Assembly: GCF_050433385.1 (NCBI RefSeq)
Contig: NZ_JBNPXI010000022.1
Coordinates: 1 to 64,000, forward strand
Length of the DNA: 64,000 nucleotides
Direction: 5' to 3'
Source of the DNA: Brassicibacter mesophilus
Lineage (GTDB): Bacteria > Bacillota > Clostridia > Tissierellales > Proteiniboraceae
Shown piece by piece: positions 16,744 through 25,747 of the stretch. Under the pieces are notes generated by a model. That model was not told where the DNA came from. It worked only from the letters and a program-made list of their open reading frames with translations, and ran no database searches. The first letter of the stretch is position 1, and each line of letters begins with the position of its first letter. Made by a program: the position numbers and the translations under genes.

Positions 16744-18880
16744 ATATTTTATGGTAAATGACATTCTTCAGTTCACAGATAACAATGACATGGAAAGAAT
16801 ATTGTGGATAGACCCTAACTATGAGTATTGTTATACAATCGACATATTATCTAATAGTTTAAAAATTGTGATTAGACCCATAGAAGAACTAAATAGCTGG
16901 GGTAAAAACAAGGAAATTTTTATAAAAACAGAAGATCCAACATTTAAGGTTATTCTTGAAGAAGAAATAAATGATGAAAATATAAAAAGACGAGATGAGG
17001 CATTAGATATTGTTAATTTTGTTGTAAATGATGCAACTGAACCCGATATTTATAATCCACATAGTAGAAGAAAATCTATATTAAAAGCAACTAAAAAGTT
17101 TAAGATTGGTGAGAAAACTATTTATAAATATCTTAGAAAGTATTTGCAATCAGGGAGAATAAAGAATTCATTATTACCTGAGTTCAGTAATTGCGGTGGG
17201 AAAGGTAAATCAAGAAGCTCTCTTAAGAAATTAGGAAGACCTAGAAATTTTTTCTATGTAACAGGAGAAAGGAAAGGAATTAACATTGATGATAATATAA
17301 GAAAGATATTTGAAACAGGTATTACTAGATATTATAATACTCCAGAAGAGTTATCATTGCCACAGGTTTTTAAACGAATAAAGAATGAGTTCTTTATTAA
17401 AACAGTTATAGAGGATGAAAAAATTGTAAAAAAGACACTATCCGATGATCAAAAACCTACCCTAGGTCAATTTTTATACTATTTTCATAGTGTAAGAGAT
17501 AGAGACCTAAAGAAAGAAATTGTATCAAGAAAAAGTGAGAAATATTATCTAAACAACTGTAAAGAACTAAAATCAAGTTCAAAGTTTGAAACTATTGGAG
17601 CAGGTTTTCGATATCAGATTGATTCTACTGTAGCAGATGTATACTTGGTAAATAGATTTGATAGAAGTTCCATTATTGGTAGACCAGTCGTATACATAGC
17701 AACAGATGTATCAAGTACATGTACAACAGCTTGTCATATTGCATTAGAAGGTCCAAATTGGAATGGAGTTGCTTCACTAATCTATAATATGATGGAAGAT
17801 AAAGTTGAGTACTGTAAAAAATTTGGCTTTGAAATACATCCTGACGATTGGAATATCAGAGGACTTCCTAGGGTAATTTTAGCAGATAGAGGAGAAACTA
17901 TAGGACCAATTGCGGAAGGTATTATTGAAGACTTAGGCATATCTCTTGAAAATACTCCACCATACTTTGCAGCTGCAAAAGGGTTGGTTGAGCAGTATTT
18001 TGATACTACTAATGAATTTATAAGAGAATATTCTCCTGGGACAATTAAGAAACAATTTAGAGAAAGAGGAGATAGAGATTATCGTTTAGATGCAATATTA
18101 GATATAAATCAGTTTACTCAATTAATATTATGTTCAATAATTGAAAGAAATAAAAGAGTAATGAGTAACTATAAATTATCAAAGGAAATGATTGCTGATG
18201 GAGTAAACCCAATTCCTATTGAAATTTGGGACTGGGAAATCAATAATAGATCTGGAAATCTATTTACCATACCTGATGAAAGATTGAAGTTAGGCTTGAT
18301 GCGTAAGAACAAAGCCATTGTAACAGAAGGAGGTATTAAATTTCAAGGCAAACTGTATACCTGTGAGAAGGCAGTAAGTGAGCACTGGTTTGCAAAAGCG
18401 AGAACACAAAAAAGTTGGTACGAAGATATTTGTTTTGATAATAGAAATATGACTCACATTTATTTGATTAACAAGGAGAGTTACAGGTTAGAAACATGTA
18501 AATTAAGAGAAGATTATTATGAATTATATGAAAATATAAGCTTCGAAGAGTATGAAGACCTAGAATTTATGAATACAGTAAAGGTTGGCGAGTTAGGGGA
18601 TTATTCAGACCAAGTTAAAGTGGATTCAAATGAAATAGCTGAGAATATTATAAGTGAAGCTGAAAAGATGACCAGTAAAGCAGACAATAAGAAAAAGAAT
18701 ACGAAAGGTATTAGGGAAAATAGGAAAAAAGAAAAAGTGATATATGGAAAAGAACAAGCATTAAAATATGGAGAAATAGATAATGAGGCAAATAGCGAAA
18801 TTATTCCTAACGAAGAGATTGATGATTCTGTAAAGATTCAAGTAAGGAAGCTTAAAGAGATATTAAAGAAGGTGAAATAA
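16712..18880 (+). CDS. tnsB: TnsB-family DDE transposase
   Basis: A 722-residue transposase that cuts and joins the 3' ends. The DDE triad is visible as D304 (YQIDSTVADVY), D392 (VILADRGE) and E427 (GLVEQYFD). The spacings of 88 and 35 residues are the same as in Tn7 TnsB (D273, D361, E396). N-terminal DNA-binding domains (about 90-260) should recognise the 17-bp end repeats. The charged C-terminal tail is where Tn7 TnsB contacts TnsC. The start is uncertain: ATG at 16712, or ATG at 16736 which overlaps the tnsA stop; the latter gives 714 residues. The stop overlaps tnsC by one base. Confidence 0.94.
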   Translation: MMKRYGKLMYRYFMVNDILQFTDNNDMERILWIDPNYEYCYTIDILSNSLKIVIRPIEELNSWGKNKEIFIKTEDPTFKVILEEEINDENIKRRDEALDIVNFVVNDATEPDIYNPHSRRKSILKATKKFKIGEKTIYKYLRKYLQSGRIKNSLLPEFSNCGGKGKSRSSLKKLGRPRNFFYVTGERKGINIDDNIRKIFETGITRYYNTPEELSLPQVFKRIKNEFFIKTVIEDEKIVKKTLSDDQKPTLGQFLYYFHSVRDRDLKKEIVSRKSEKYYLNNCKELKSSSKFETIGAGFRYQIDSTVADVYLVNRFDRSSIIGRPVVYIATDVSSTCTTACHIALEGPNWNGVASLIYNMMEDKVEYCKKFGFEIHPDDWNIRGLPRVILADRGETIGPIAEGIIEDLGISLENTPPYFAAAKGLVEQYFDTTNEFIREYSPGTIKKQFRERGDRDYRLDAILDINQFTQLILCSIIERNKRVMSNYKLSKEMIADGVNPIPIEIWDWEINNRSGNLFTIPDERLKLGLMRKNKAIVTEGGIKFQGKLYTCEKAVSEHWFAKARTQKSWYEDICFDNRNMTHIYLINKESYRLETCKLREDYYELYENISFEEYEDLEFMNTVKVGELGDYSDQVKVDSNEIAENIISEAEKMTSKADNKKKNTKGIRENRKKEKVIYGKEQALKYGEIDNEANSEIIPNEEIDDSVKIQVRKLKEILKKVK

Positions 18881-20367
18881 TGGGAACAAAGTATTGGAAG
18901 AATTATAAAGGTACACAATATGATGATTATAATAATCAAGGATTATTCTTGTATAACAGTCAAGTAGATGCTAGATATATAGAGCAAGATGAACCTACTT
19001 TTAAAGGTAATTTACTAATAGAAGCATTACCACCAGTATTGAATTTTGAACAGTTATTTGAGAGGGTTAGAGAATTTCCTATATATGCAGATAGTGAATG
19101 TGATTATTCTAAGGAGTACAGGCTAGGAGCTATAGGAAGGCTAGAAAAATATGTACTCCCATTATCACAGTATCAAGAGATACATAACAAAATTTCTATA
19201 GTAATGAGAAACGGATATGTAGGTAAAAAGATAATGGAGCCCAAATTCATAAAGGATTTGAACAACTCTTCTAAGCTTGTTAAATCAACTAATAAAGAAT
19301 TAGAAGAATATCAAGAAGCTAAATGCATGATTAGAAATGATTTAGGTGCTCAATATGGATTTTCTGTTTTTGGAATAAGTGGTGCAGGAAAAACAACTGC
19401 TTTAAATAAGATTTTATGTATATACCCACAATGTATTGTTCATACAGGAACAGATGATAATAGATATTTGTTTAAACAAGTTCCATGGATAAAAATAGAT
19501 TGTTCCCATAATGGTACAGTGAAAGGTTTATGCCAAAACTTTTTTAGTAAGATGGATGAGGTGTTAGGAACAAATTATTTAAAACAATATGGTGGTAGAG
19601 GATTTTCTATTAATAGAATGCTTGTTAGTATGACCCATGTTGCACAAAAACATGCGCTTGGGGTGCTAGTTATAGATGAAATCCAACATTTAGCGAATTC
19701 AAAAGGGAAAGCAGGCAACGCTTTAGACTTTTTTGTAACCTTAATGAATGAAATAAAGATTCCAATTATTAATATTGGAACATATAAAGCTGTACAACAT
19801 GTATTAGCTAAAGAATTTACTCAAGCCCGGAGGAGCTCTGGCCTTGGAGAAGTAGAATTTATACATATTGAACAAGGTAGTGAAGGTGAATGGGACTACT
19901 TTATTGAACATTTGTGGAACTATCAATGGACTAAGGAAAAGGTAGACATAACAGATGAATTTAAGCATGTAATGTATGAAGAAACAATGGGTATACCAGA
20001 TAGAGTAGTAAAACTGTTTATGGCTTCTCAAATTAGAGCTATTCTTGATGAAAAGGAAAGACTAACAACTGATTTAATAAAGAAGGTTGCACAAAAACAT
20101 AGTGTAGAAAACTTATATGAAAATAAAAAGTATACTTTAGAACAGAAAGAAAAAATAAAGAGAATTCGAAAAGAACAAAAAGAAAAGAAATTTAAGAAGA
20201 AAAGAGATTTAATTAATAATATAGTTTTCTACTTTTCTCAGTTAGGCTATGAATATAAGTTTTTGTATAAAATAGCAGAAAATACGGTAAATAGATATGG
20301 AGCAGATGAAGATATTGAATCTTTAAAAAGAAAAGTAGCAGAAGTAATTTTTCACAAAAACAATTAG
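18880..20367 (+). CDS. tnsC: TnsC-family AAA+ ATPase, transposition regulator
   Basis: A 495-residue AAA+ ATPase linking target selection to the transposase. Walker A is GISGAGKT (165-172) and Walker B is LVIDEIQHL with D266/E267. The N terminus (about 1-60, WKNYKGTQYDDYN...) is of the kind that contacts TnsA/TnsB, and the C terminus is basic. By Tn7 analogy, ATP-bound TnsC polymerises on target DNA beside TnsD and activates TnsAB. Start and tnsB stop overlap (TAATG). A small terminator follows at 20447. Confidence 0.93.
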   Translation: MGTKYWKNYKGTQYDDYNNQGLFLYNSQVDARYIEQDEPTFKGNLLIEALPPVLNFEQLFERVREFPIYADSECDYSKEYRLGAIGRLEKYVLPLSQYQEIHNKISIVMRNGYVGKKIMEPKFIKDLNNSSKLVKSTNKELEEYQEAKCMIRNDLGAQYGFSVFGISGAGKTTALNKILCIYPQCIVHTGTDDNRYLFKQVPWIKIDCSHNGTVKGLCQNFFSKMDEVLGTNYLKQYGGRGFSINRMLVSMTHVAQKHALGVLVIDEIQHLANSKGKAGNALDFFVTLMNEIKIPIINIGTYKAVQHVLAKEFTQARRSSGLGEVEFIHIEQGSEGEWDYFIEHLWNYQWTKEKVDITDEFKHVMYEETMGIPDRVVKLFMASQIRAILDEKERLTTDLIKKVAQKHSVENLYENKKYTLEQKEKIKRIRKEQKEKKFKKKRDLINNIVFYFSQLGYEYKFLYKIAENTVNRYGADEDIESLKRKVAEVIFHKNN

Positions 20368-20446
20368 AAGGAAAGAAATAAAAGAAGTTTATAAAGATAT
20401 TAGTTGAATAGAATAAATAATTAACAAAACTAATTAAGCAACTTTG

Positions 20447-20471
20447 AGAGACGACAAAACGTCTCTTTTTT
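20447..20471 (+). terminator. Terminator/attenuator between tnsC and tnsD copy 2
   Basis: An AGAGACG/CGTCTCT stem (20447-20453 and 20460-20466) runs into TTTTTT. It would lower expression of the second target selector relative to tnsABC. Confidence 0.75.
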
Positions 20472-20492
20472 AAGTTGTTAAGGAGGAAAAAC

Positions 20493-22343
20493 ATGATAAG
20501 TATCATACCTAGGCCATATTTAAATGAGATAATATATAGTTGGATATTCAGATATCATTTTCTAAATGGAAGCTTTAGTAGTACTCAAACATTTAAAGAA
20601 CTGTTTAACAGAGAAGTAGTCTATTTAAACTTACTATATCCAACATATTTAGATTGTTTAGTTTCAAAGTTGCCGAAAAGTTGGGAAGTGACTCCAGAAA
20701 ACTTAATATATAAACACACAATATTTTCTTTTTTTAAACCATTTCTATCGGAACATAGAGTAAAGAAAACTATTGGGATTATGAAGAAAGGAGATACATC
20801 AAAACTTAGTTATTATATGGGAATAGAGGCAGGAGAGGTATTTAAAAATAGAGTAATTAAGGTATGCCCTATATGTGACGAAGAGAATACTAATAAATTT
20901 CAAGAGACTTATTTAAATAGAATACATCAAATACCTGGGAATTATATATGCACAAAACATAATACAGCGTTAAAGGAATATATTATACCAGACCATGCTA
21001 AGGATACAGAATTCATTTCTGTTGAAAAGTGTAATTTAAGTGATTACAGCATGAAACATATCTATAATGAATTGTATGAATTATCAAAGGAAATAGATTT
21101 AATAATGGATGGAACTTTGAAAAATTATGATATAGATAAGATAAAAGAAAAATATCGTAAAAAATTGGAAGTGGAAGGATACAAAAGTTTAAAAGGAAGA
21201 GTAAATCAAAAGAAATTAATGAGAGATTTTTTAAATCATTATTCAGCAGAGTTATTAGAAAAACTACAATCACCTATTTATGAAAACAAGAGCGACTACT
21301 GGCTTAAATTAATAACTCATAAAAGCTACAATTATCCTATTCATCCAATGAGACATTTACTATTCATTAAATTTTTATTTGGCGGGGTCAAGCAATTCGT
21401 TGACTTTGAAGAAGAGTACAAGCCCTTTGGAGAAGAGCCTTGGATATGCTTAAATCCTGTAGCTGACCATTCTGATGAACCTGTGATGCAACAATGTGAA
21501 GTAAAGAAGAGATATGAAGGGAAAGGAAAACATATTACTCTAGGAACATTTAGATGTGAATGCGGATTTGAATACACGATAAGAGAATCTTACTATAATA
21601 GTGGCGATATATATAAAAAAAGAAGAATTATCAATTTTGGTCATATCTGGGAGGACAAGCTTAAGGAATTGCTTTCTCAAAACAAATATAGCTTAAGGGA
21701 AATTGCACAATTGATGGGAACAAATAAAACTACAGTTGGAGAATATAGAGATAAAATAACTAGCCCTCTGATATCACCAAATAATAATACAGATAAAAAA
21801 AGCAAGAATTTGAAAATCTATAAAGAAAAAATTAAAATAGCTATTGCAGAAAATAATGAAATAACTAGAACAGATATAAGAAATCAATTGAGTAAAGAAT
21901 ATTTATATCTTCGCAATAATGAACCTGAATGGTTAGAGAAGAATCTACCTGAAATAATTAAATATGTACCTCCAAATAAAGATTTAAGTAAAAAGGATAA
22001 AGAGATGAAAGAAAGAGTTATTACTGCAATTCAAGAAATACTAAAAGATGAGGGTAAGCCTAGGAGAATATCACTTGCATATCTTGCAAAGAAAGTAAAT
22101 TATAGTGGTATAAGGAGTAAAGAGCTGTTAAAGAAGCTACCCCTAACTAGGAAAGCTATCGAAGATAATATGGAGTCTATAGAGGAATATAAGAAGCGTC
22201 GCATTAGATATATTATTAAGCAAATGAACAGTAATAACGAAAATATTACTTTAAGTAACATCATACGTCATATTAACTGTCAAGCTATAGGCTATGAGAA
22301 GATAAAGAGATTGGTTAATGAATGGTTGAATGATGAAAAGTAA
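20493..22343 (+). CDS. tnsD: TnsD/TniQ-family target-site selector, copy 2
   Basis: A 616-residue TnsD-type protein opening ISIIPRPYLNEIIYSWIFRYH. Its zinc knuckle is C125/C128 and C153/H156 (CPIC...CTKH). A second cysteine pair follows (FRCECGFEY), then a predicted helix-turn-helix (SLREIAQLMGTNKTTVGEY). The overall plan and length match copy 1, but the sequence is divergent, including the C-terminal DNA-binding part. The ATG at 20493 follows AAGGAGG and aligns with the start of copy 1; a TTG at 20475 is less likely. It follows tnsC, the usual place of the main tnsD/tniQ gene. It is a candidate for the nrdJ-site selector or for a second pathway. Confidence 0.9.
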   Translation: MISIIPRPYLNEIIYSWIFRYHFLNGSFSSTQTFKELFNREVVYLNLLYPTYLDCLVSKLPKSWEVTPENLIYKHTIFSFFKPFLSEHRVKKTIGIMKKGDTSKLSYYMGIEAGEVFKNRVIKVCPICDEENTNKFQETYLNRIHQIPGNYICTKHNTALKEYIIPDHAKDTEFISVEKCNLSDYSMKHIYNELYELSKEIDLIMDGTLKNYDIDKIKEKYRKKLEVEGYKSLKGRVNQKKLMRDFLNHYSAELLEKLQSPIYENKSDYWLKLITHKSYNYPIHPMRHLLFIKFLFGGVKQFVDFEEEYKPFGEEPWICLNPVADHSDEPVMQQCEVKKRYEGKGKHITLGTFRCECGFEYTIRESYYNSGDIYKKRRIINFGHIWEDKLKELLSQNKYSLREIAQLMGTNKTTVGEYRDKITSPLISPNNNTDKKSKNLKIYKEKIKIAIAENNEITRTDIRNQLSKEYLYLRNNEPEWLEKNLPEIIKYVPPNKDLSKKDKEMKERVITAIQEILKDEGKPRRISLAYLAKKVNYSGIRSKELLKKLPLTRKAIEDNMESIEEYKKRRIRYIIKQMNSNNENITLSNIIRHINCQAIGYEKIKRLVNEWLNDEK

Positions 22344-22554
22344 TACTGAACAAGTTTTCCTATTAAAGTATGCTTTTGTGGTGGAGAGACTTTATAATGT
22401 ATTATCGATATCATTCAGATGCTTAATAGCTAAGAGAGAAATGAATGTTCAAATTGAAGAGGTTGTAATATATTTAAAAACGAAATTAGCTGATGGCGAG
22501 AAATTATTAGGATACGATGATAAATTGTTAGAGGTAACTGATTTTCAAGGCTAG
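22330..22554 (+). CDS. Small protein overlapping the end of tnsD copy 2, unknown
   Basis: A 74-residue reading frame starts 14 bases before the tnsD stop. It has a hydrophobic stretch (VFLLKYAFVVERLYNVLSISFRCL), then a charged tail. No family is recognised and no clear ribosome site is seen, so translation would depend on coupling to tnsD. It may be a remnant of a longer cargo gene. Confidence 0.35.
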   Translation: MMKSNTEQVFLLKYAFVVERLYNVLSISFRCLIAKREMNVQIEEVVIYLKTKLADGEKLLGYDDKLLEVTDFQG

Positions 22555-22708
22555 AGTTTATGCTTTAGTCTTTTTTATTAAATGTCGATATATGACGAAC
22601 AGTTTTGGAAGGAATTACTGAACTTTATTAGAAATTATATTAGAGCTAATTTAAATTGAAAAGCAGGATAAGTAAAAATAAAATTCTTAAAATAAAAGGG
22701 TGTTTATA

Positions 22709-23740
22709 ATGGAAACAAGTATTGAGTTAACAGGATTCTTATCTGATACAAATATTAAGGATTATATAAAAAATAAAAAAATAGCTATATGCCCATATGA
22801 AGAAGAAAATTTGACACCATTAGGTTATAACTTAACTCCGACAGAATTTATATTTTCTACTAATAATAAATTATTAGTAAATATTAATAACGATAATGAC
22901 GAGAAGTATTGTTATATTGAGCCTCATGATACAGTTTTAATTTTGACCAGAGAGGCAATTTGGGTTTCAAATGAAATTGCAGGAACATTTCATTCAAAGG
23001 TAGGGGTTGTATCCCAGGGATTTGGCCATATATCTACTACACTAGATCCAAATTGGCAAGGACCTTTGCTGATATCTCTAAACAACCCCACTAATCAAAA
23101 ACTAAAATTTGTTATAGCTAAAATTAGTGATCCACAAAACAAATCTGATGAGTTATCATTTAAATATTGTTCTTTTGTAACTTTAATATTTTATAAACTA
23201 GTTTCGCCTACAACAAGCGACCATGATAACCCTTCTTGTAGATTTGACTTATTAAATAGAGTTGTAATAGAACCAAAACAATCTTTATGGAGCAAAATAT
23301 TATTTGGCAAAAAATATAGAAAGCATTATAATGAACTAAGAAAGTTTATTAGTAATATAGGTAGTATAGATTTTATCAAGCTAGGTATAAAAGGGGAAAA
23401 TGATATAATCAATGCTGAAGATTTTGAGAAAAAATATGAGAAATTTACTGAAACTATCAAATTTTATACTGATGCAGCTCATTCTGCAAACAAAGAAATT
23501 ATTAGCATAAAATATTTTAAAACAAAATTAAAAAAAATAATTCTATTTATTATATATATACTACCTTTAGGTTCATATCTATACTTAGGATGGAAATTAG
23601 GTATTAGAAATGAAAAACCATCTACAGATGGATATATGTTCTTAGTATATATAGCAGCAATAGTACCACTTGTAATTGAAACTATTAAGCCCATGTTTAA
23701 TATTATCACTAAGTACTTTATTAATGAAAGGGGAATATAA
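22709..23740 (+). CDS. Membrane-anchored dCTP-deaminase-like protein
   Basis: A 343-residue protein. Residues about 10-180 (counted from an in-frame GTG at 22700) follow the dCTP deaminase/dUTPase beta-fold: FHSKVGVVSQGFGHISTTLDPNWQGPLLISLNN resembles the deaminase core, with HSK at the RSS position. Where E. coli Dcd has its catalytic Glu (VLEFYN), this protein has Ser (LISLNN), so normal deamination is unlikely. Two hydrophobic helices lie near the C terminus (about 275-300 and 315-338), so the domain is probably tethered to the membrane. AAAGGG precedes the ATG at 22709. A dUTPase gene follows 4 bases later. It is probably a nucleotide-binding sensor; function not established. Confidence 0.7.
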   Translation: METSIELTGFLSDTNIKDYIKNKKIAICPYEEENLTPLGYNLTPTEFIFSTNNKLLVNINNDNDEKYCYIEPHDTVLILTREAIWVSNEIAGTFHSKVGVVSQGFGHISTTLDPNWQGPLLISLNNPTNQKLKFVIAKISDPQNKSDELSFKYCSFVTLIFYKLVSPTTSDHDNPSCRFDLLNRVVIEPKQSLWSKILFGKKYRKHYNELRKFISNIGSIDFIKLGIKGENDIINAEDFEKKYEKFTETIKFYTDAAHSANKEIISIKYFKTKLKKIILFIIYILPLGSYLYLGWKLGIRNEKPSTDGYMFLVYIAAIVPLVIETIKPMFNIITKYFINERGI

Positions 23741-23744
23741 AACT

Positions 23745-24173
23745 ATGAATATAAAAATTAAAAGAATAAATAATTCAGCTAAGTTACCAGAATATGCACA
23801 TGATGGAGATGCAGGAATGGATTTATTTTCTATTGAGGAAAAAGTCATTGAAGCTGGTGAAGTAGCTTTAATACATACAGGAATTAAGATAGAGTTACCT
23901 CAAGGAACTGAAGCTCAAATAAGACCCAGAAGTGGGCTTGCGTTAAAGAATTCAATAACTGTACTTAATACACCAGGAACAATTGATGAAGGGTATAGAG
24001 GCGAAATAGGAGTTATATTAATTAATCATGGAAAGGAAAGCTTCAAAGTTGAGAAAGAAATGAAGGTTGCTCAAATGGTAATCAAGCCAGTATTTAAAGT
24101 TAAGATTTTAGAAGTTGATGATTTATCTGATACTGAAAGAGCTGAAGGAGGATTTGGTTCTACGGGAAATTAA
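23745..24173 (+). CDS. dut: dUTP diphosphatase (dUTPase)
   Basis: A 142-residue trimeric-type dUTPase converting dUTP to dUMP and pyrophosphate. The five motifs are present: DGDAGMDL, PRSGLALKNSI, NTPGTIDEGYRGEI, a weak fourth motif (KVAQMVIKP), and the C-terminal RAEGGFGSTG that closes over the nucleotide. GAAAGGGG precedes the ATG; longer in-frame starts run into the upstream gene. It begins 4 bases after the DCD-like gene, so the two are cotranscribed transposon cargo. It could lower dUTP or help signal nucleotide change during phage infection; the pairing is the only clue. Confidence 0.94.
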   Translation: MNIKIKRINNSAKLPEYAHDGDAGMDLFSIEEKVIEAGEVALIHTGIKIELPQGTEAQIRPRSGLALKNSITVLNTPGTIDEGYRGEIGVILINHGKESFKVEKEMKVAQMVIKPVFKVKILEVDDLSDTERAEGGFGSTGN

Positions 24174-24235
24174 ATAAAAGTGTAATTTTCTAATATAAAG
24201 TTATACTAATTGCAGAAATATTATACAATACTAAA

Positions 24236-24510
24236 ACAGAAGGCATATGTATTTCTAAGTGCTTAGTAGATGTACTTTATAGAAAAAGAATTATGCGAAA
24301 AGAATAGTATTTGAAGCCCTTGAAGAGAGCTTTCCTGATATTAGTACTAATTATGGATTTAATAATAAGAAGAGAGAAAGTATAGTAGTGAAAGCATTTC
24401 AAATGATGCTATACTAGAGTTGCTTGGTTTTTTTTATGAAGTCAGCAAAGAAACTAAGACAGGTAAATATGAGGATAAGGAAAAATTCAAAGATTTTATG
24501 AATTAGTAAT
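24236..24510 (+). pseudogene. Degraded reading frame, unknown
   Basis: Two coding-like pieces in different frames follow the dUTPase: one with EALEESFPDISTNYGFNN..., ending at a stop near 24416, and one with DAILELLGFFYEVSKETKTG... ending in KEKFKDFMN and a stop at about 24510. A frameshift between them is likely. Neither is recognised. The stretch 24174-24721 holds no intact gene. Confidence 0.35.
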
Positions 24511-24590
24511 CGATAAAACTCTAAAATAGGAGTTCTTAGATATTATAAAGAAAGAATAAGAAATAGAAAGTTGAAAGTAAATATAAAAGA

Positions 24591-24631
24591 GTTAATAAAA
24601 GAGACTGGAAATTCCAGTCTCTTTTATTAAC
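24591..24631. terminator. Near-perfect palindromic terminator
   Basis: GTTAATAAAAGAGACTGGAA and its exact complement are separated by a single base. The stem includes runs of A and T, so it could stop transcription both ways. It separates the dUTPase unit from the membrane-protein gene. Confidence 0.8.
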
Positions 24632-24721
24632 TAATAATTTATAGAAAATGAAGGAAATTGAAATTTTATGTCGTATTTATGAAATATAACTAAAATTTGG
24701 AAGATGAAATGGGAGGTTAGA

Positions 24722-25462
24722 ATGGAAAAGCAAGATTTAAATATATGGATTTTATTTAAGGAAGAATACTCAGTTGCTCTTTTTAAACAAGAAAAACTAA
24801 AGAAACTAAGAATATTTATGATCATTATACTTATTCTTCAAATAGTAGTTTTATTACCACTATTTATTACAAAACCCAAATTCATATTAGCATATATTCC
24901 CACAGTTATAATAGTTTACTTTATAATGACTTTCTTGATATGCATATTGAATGAAATACCCAAAAAAGCTGTACTTGGTGGTATTAAAAAAATACTGGAA
25001 GAAAGTGAAAAATTATTAAAAGAGGATCTAGAAGAAAGTACAATCCTTGGAGAAAATTCGATTGAACAAATTAAAAATAATATTAATATAGAAAATGTCC
25101 CCAAAAAGTTAGTATTAAATACATTGTTATATAGATTAAAACAAAAGAATATACAATTATTAATTACTTTTCCTATAGTCGCGACAATGACATTTAAATC
25201 TTTACAATTATTACCTAGGTATTTGTTCGATTTTGTTAATCTATTCAATTTTAAATGGTTTAATGATATTAAGAGTGCATTTGATGCTGCATATAATAAT
25301 AGTTCAATAGGAAGTTTAGTAGATTTATTTCCACTTTTTTTTATAGCATATCTATTAACTATTTATTATTTTGAAGTTGAAAGAATAAACTTGGTTATTA
25401 ATAAAATTGAATATATAATTAGCAGTATTGATTTAATAAATGAAGAAGAAAATATTAATTAA
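24722..25462 (+). CDS. Membrane protein, unknown (last transposon cargo gene)
   Basis: A 246-residue protein with hydrophobic segments at about 31-52, 57-80, 150-170 and 205-225, and an amphipathic charged stretch between the second and third. No family is recognised. GGGAGG lies 5 bases before the ATG at 24722; an ATG at 24704 lacks a site. It is a single-gene unit between the palindromic terminator and the far end of the transposon, where cargo genes are often defence-related. A membrane effector role is only a guess. Confidence 0.7.
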   Translation: MEKQDLNIWILFKEEYSVALFKQEKLKKLRIFMIIILILQIVVLLPLFITKPKFILAYIPTVIIVYFIMTFLICILNEIPKKAVLGGIKKILEESEKLLKEDLEESTILGENSIEQIKNNINIENVPKKLVLNTLLYRLKQKNIQLLITFPIVATMTFKSLQLLPRYLFDFVNLFNFKWFNDIKSAFDAAYNNSSIGSLVDLFPLFFIAYLLTIYYFEVERINLVINKIEYIISSIDLINEEENIN

Positions 25463-25598
25463 TATTATGTTTTTTAGGTTGCCCTCATAACTATGTTTTT
25501 GAGATAGATAGTATATAATAATAGATTGATACTCAAAATCATAATGATCAATTTTCTTGTATATATTTTAATAATGATAATGGCGTCTAAACGAAATT

Positions 25599-25737
25599 TC
25601 TTTCCAACTTTATTTTCCTATTTTTCTTATATAAATAATACAAAATATAAATTTCTTCCCAACTTTATTTTTTCTTATATATAATTTTTCAACGAAAAAT
25701 GAAGTCTTAACAGGAATATTTCTTCCCGACTTTATTT
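25599..25737 (-). repeat. Three dispersed TnsB-binding sites, far end
   Basis: Reverse-complement copies of the same 17-bp site lie at 25599-25615 (one mismatch), 25654-25670 (exact) and 25721-25737 (exact for the middle-copy variant). Spacings of 55 and 67 bases resemble the dispersed left end of Tn7. The last site stops 10 bases before the ACA terminus, mirroring the other end. Confidence 0.9.
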
Positions 25738-25747
25738 AACTATAACA
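25721..25747 (-). repeat. Terminal inverted repeat, far end
   Basis: A 27-bp end finishing in ACA that matches 3421-3447 in inverted orientation at 23 of 27 positions. Confidence 0.93.

Larger units (their letters stand above)
3421..25747. mobile_element. Complete Tn7-like transposon, 22.3 kb, inserted at the nrdJ stop codon
   Basis: The element starts TGTTTTAGCA and ends AACTATAACA, the TGT...ACA ends of the Tn7 family. It has 27-bp terminal inverted repeats matching at 23 positions (3421-3447 and 25721-25747), three 17-bp TnsB-type sites at each end, and a perfect 5-bp target duplication GTTAA (3416-3420 and 25748-25752). Inside are tnsA, tnsB, tnsC and two tnsD/tniQ genes. The cargo is Thoeris, a type I restriction system, a UDG-like gene, and a DCD-like/dUTPase/membrane-protein module. 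All recognised genes but one 28-codon peptide read left to right. As in Tn7, the densely packed site array lies next to the target gene. No tnsE, cas gene or CRISPR array is present. All key residues are intact, so it is probably active or recently so. Confidence 0.96.

Noticed and set aside
15922..22343. CRISPR-associated transposon (CAST)
   Set aside because: TnsABC and TniQ-type genes are present, but both TnsD proteins are full length with DNA-binding C termini and there is no Cas gene, array or guide-like repeat in the element.
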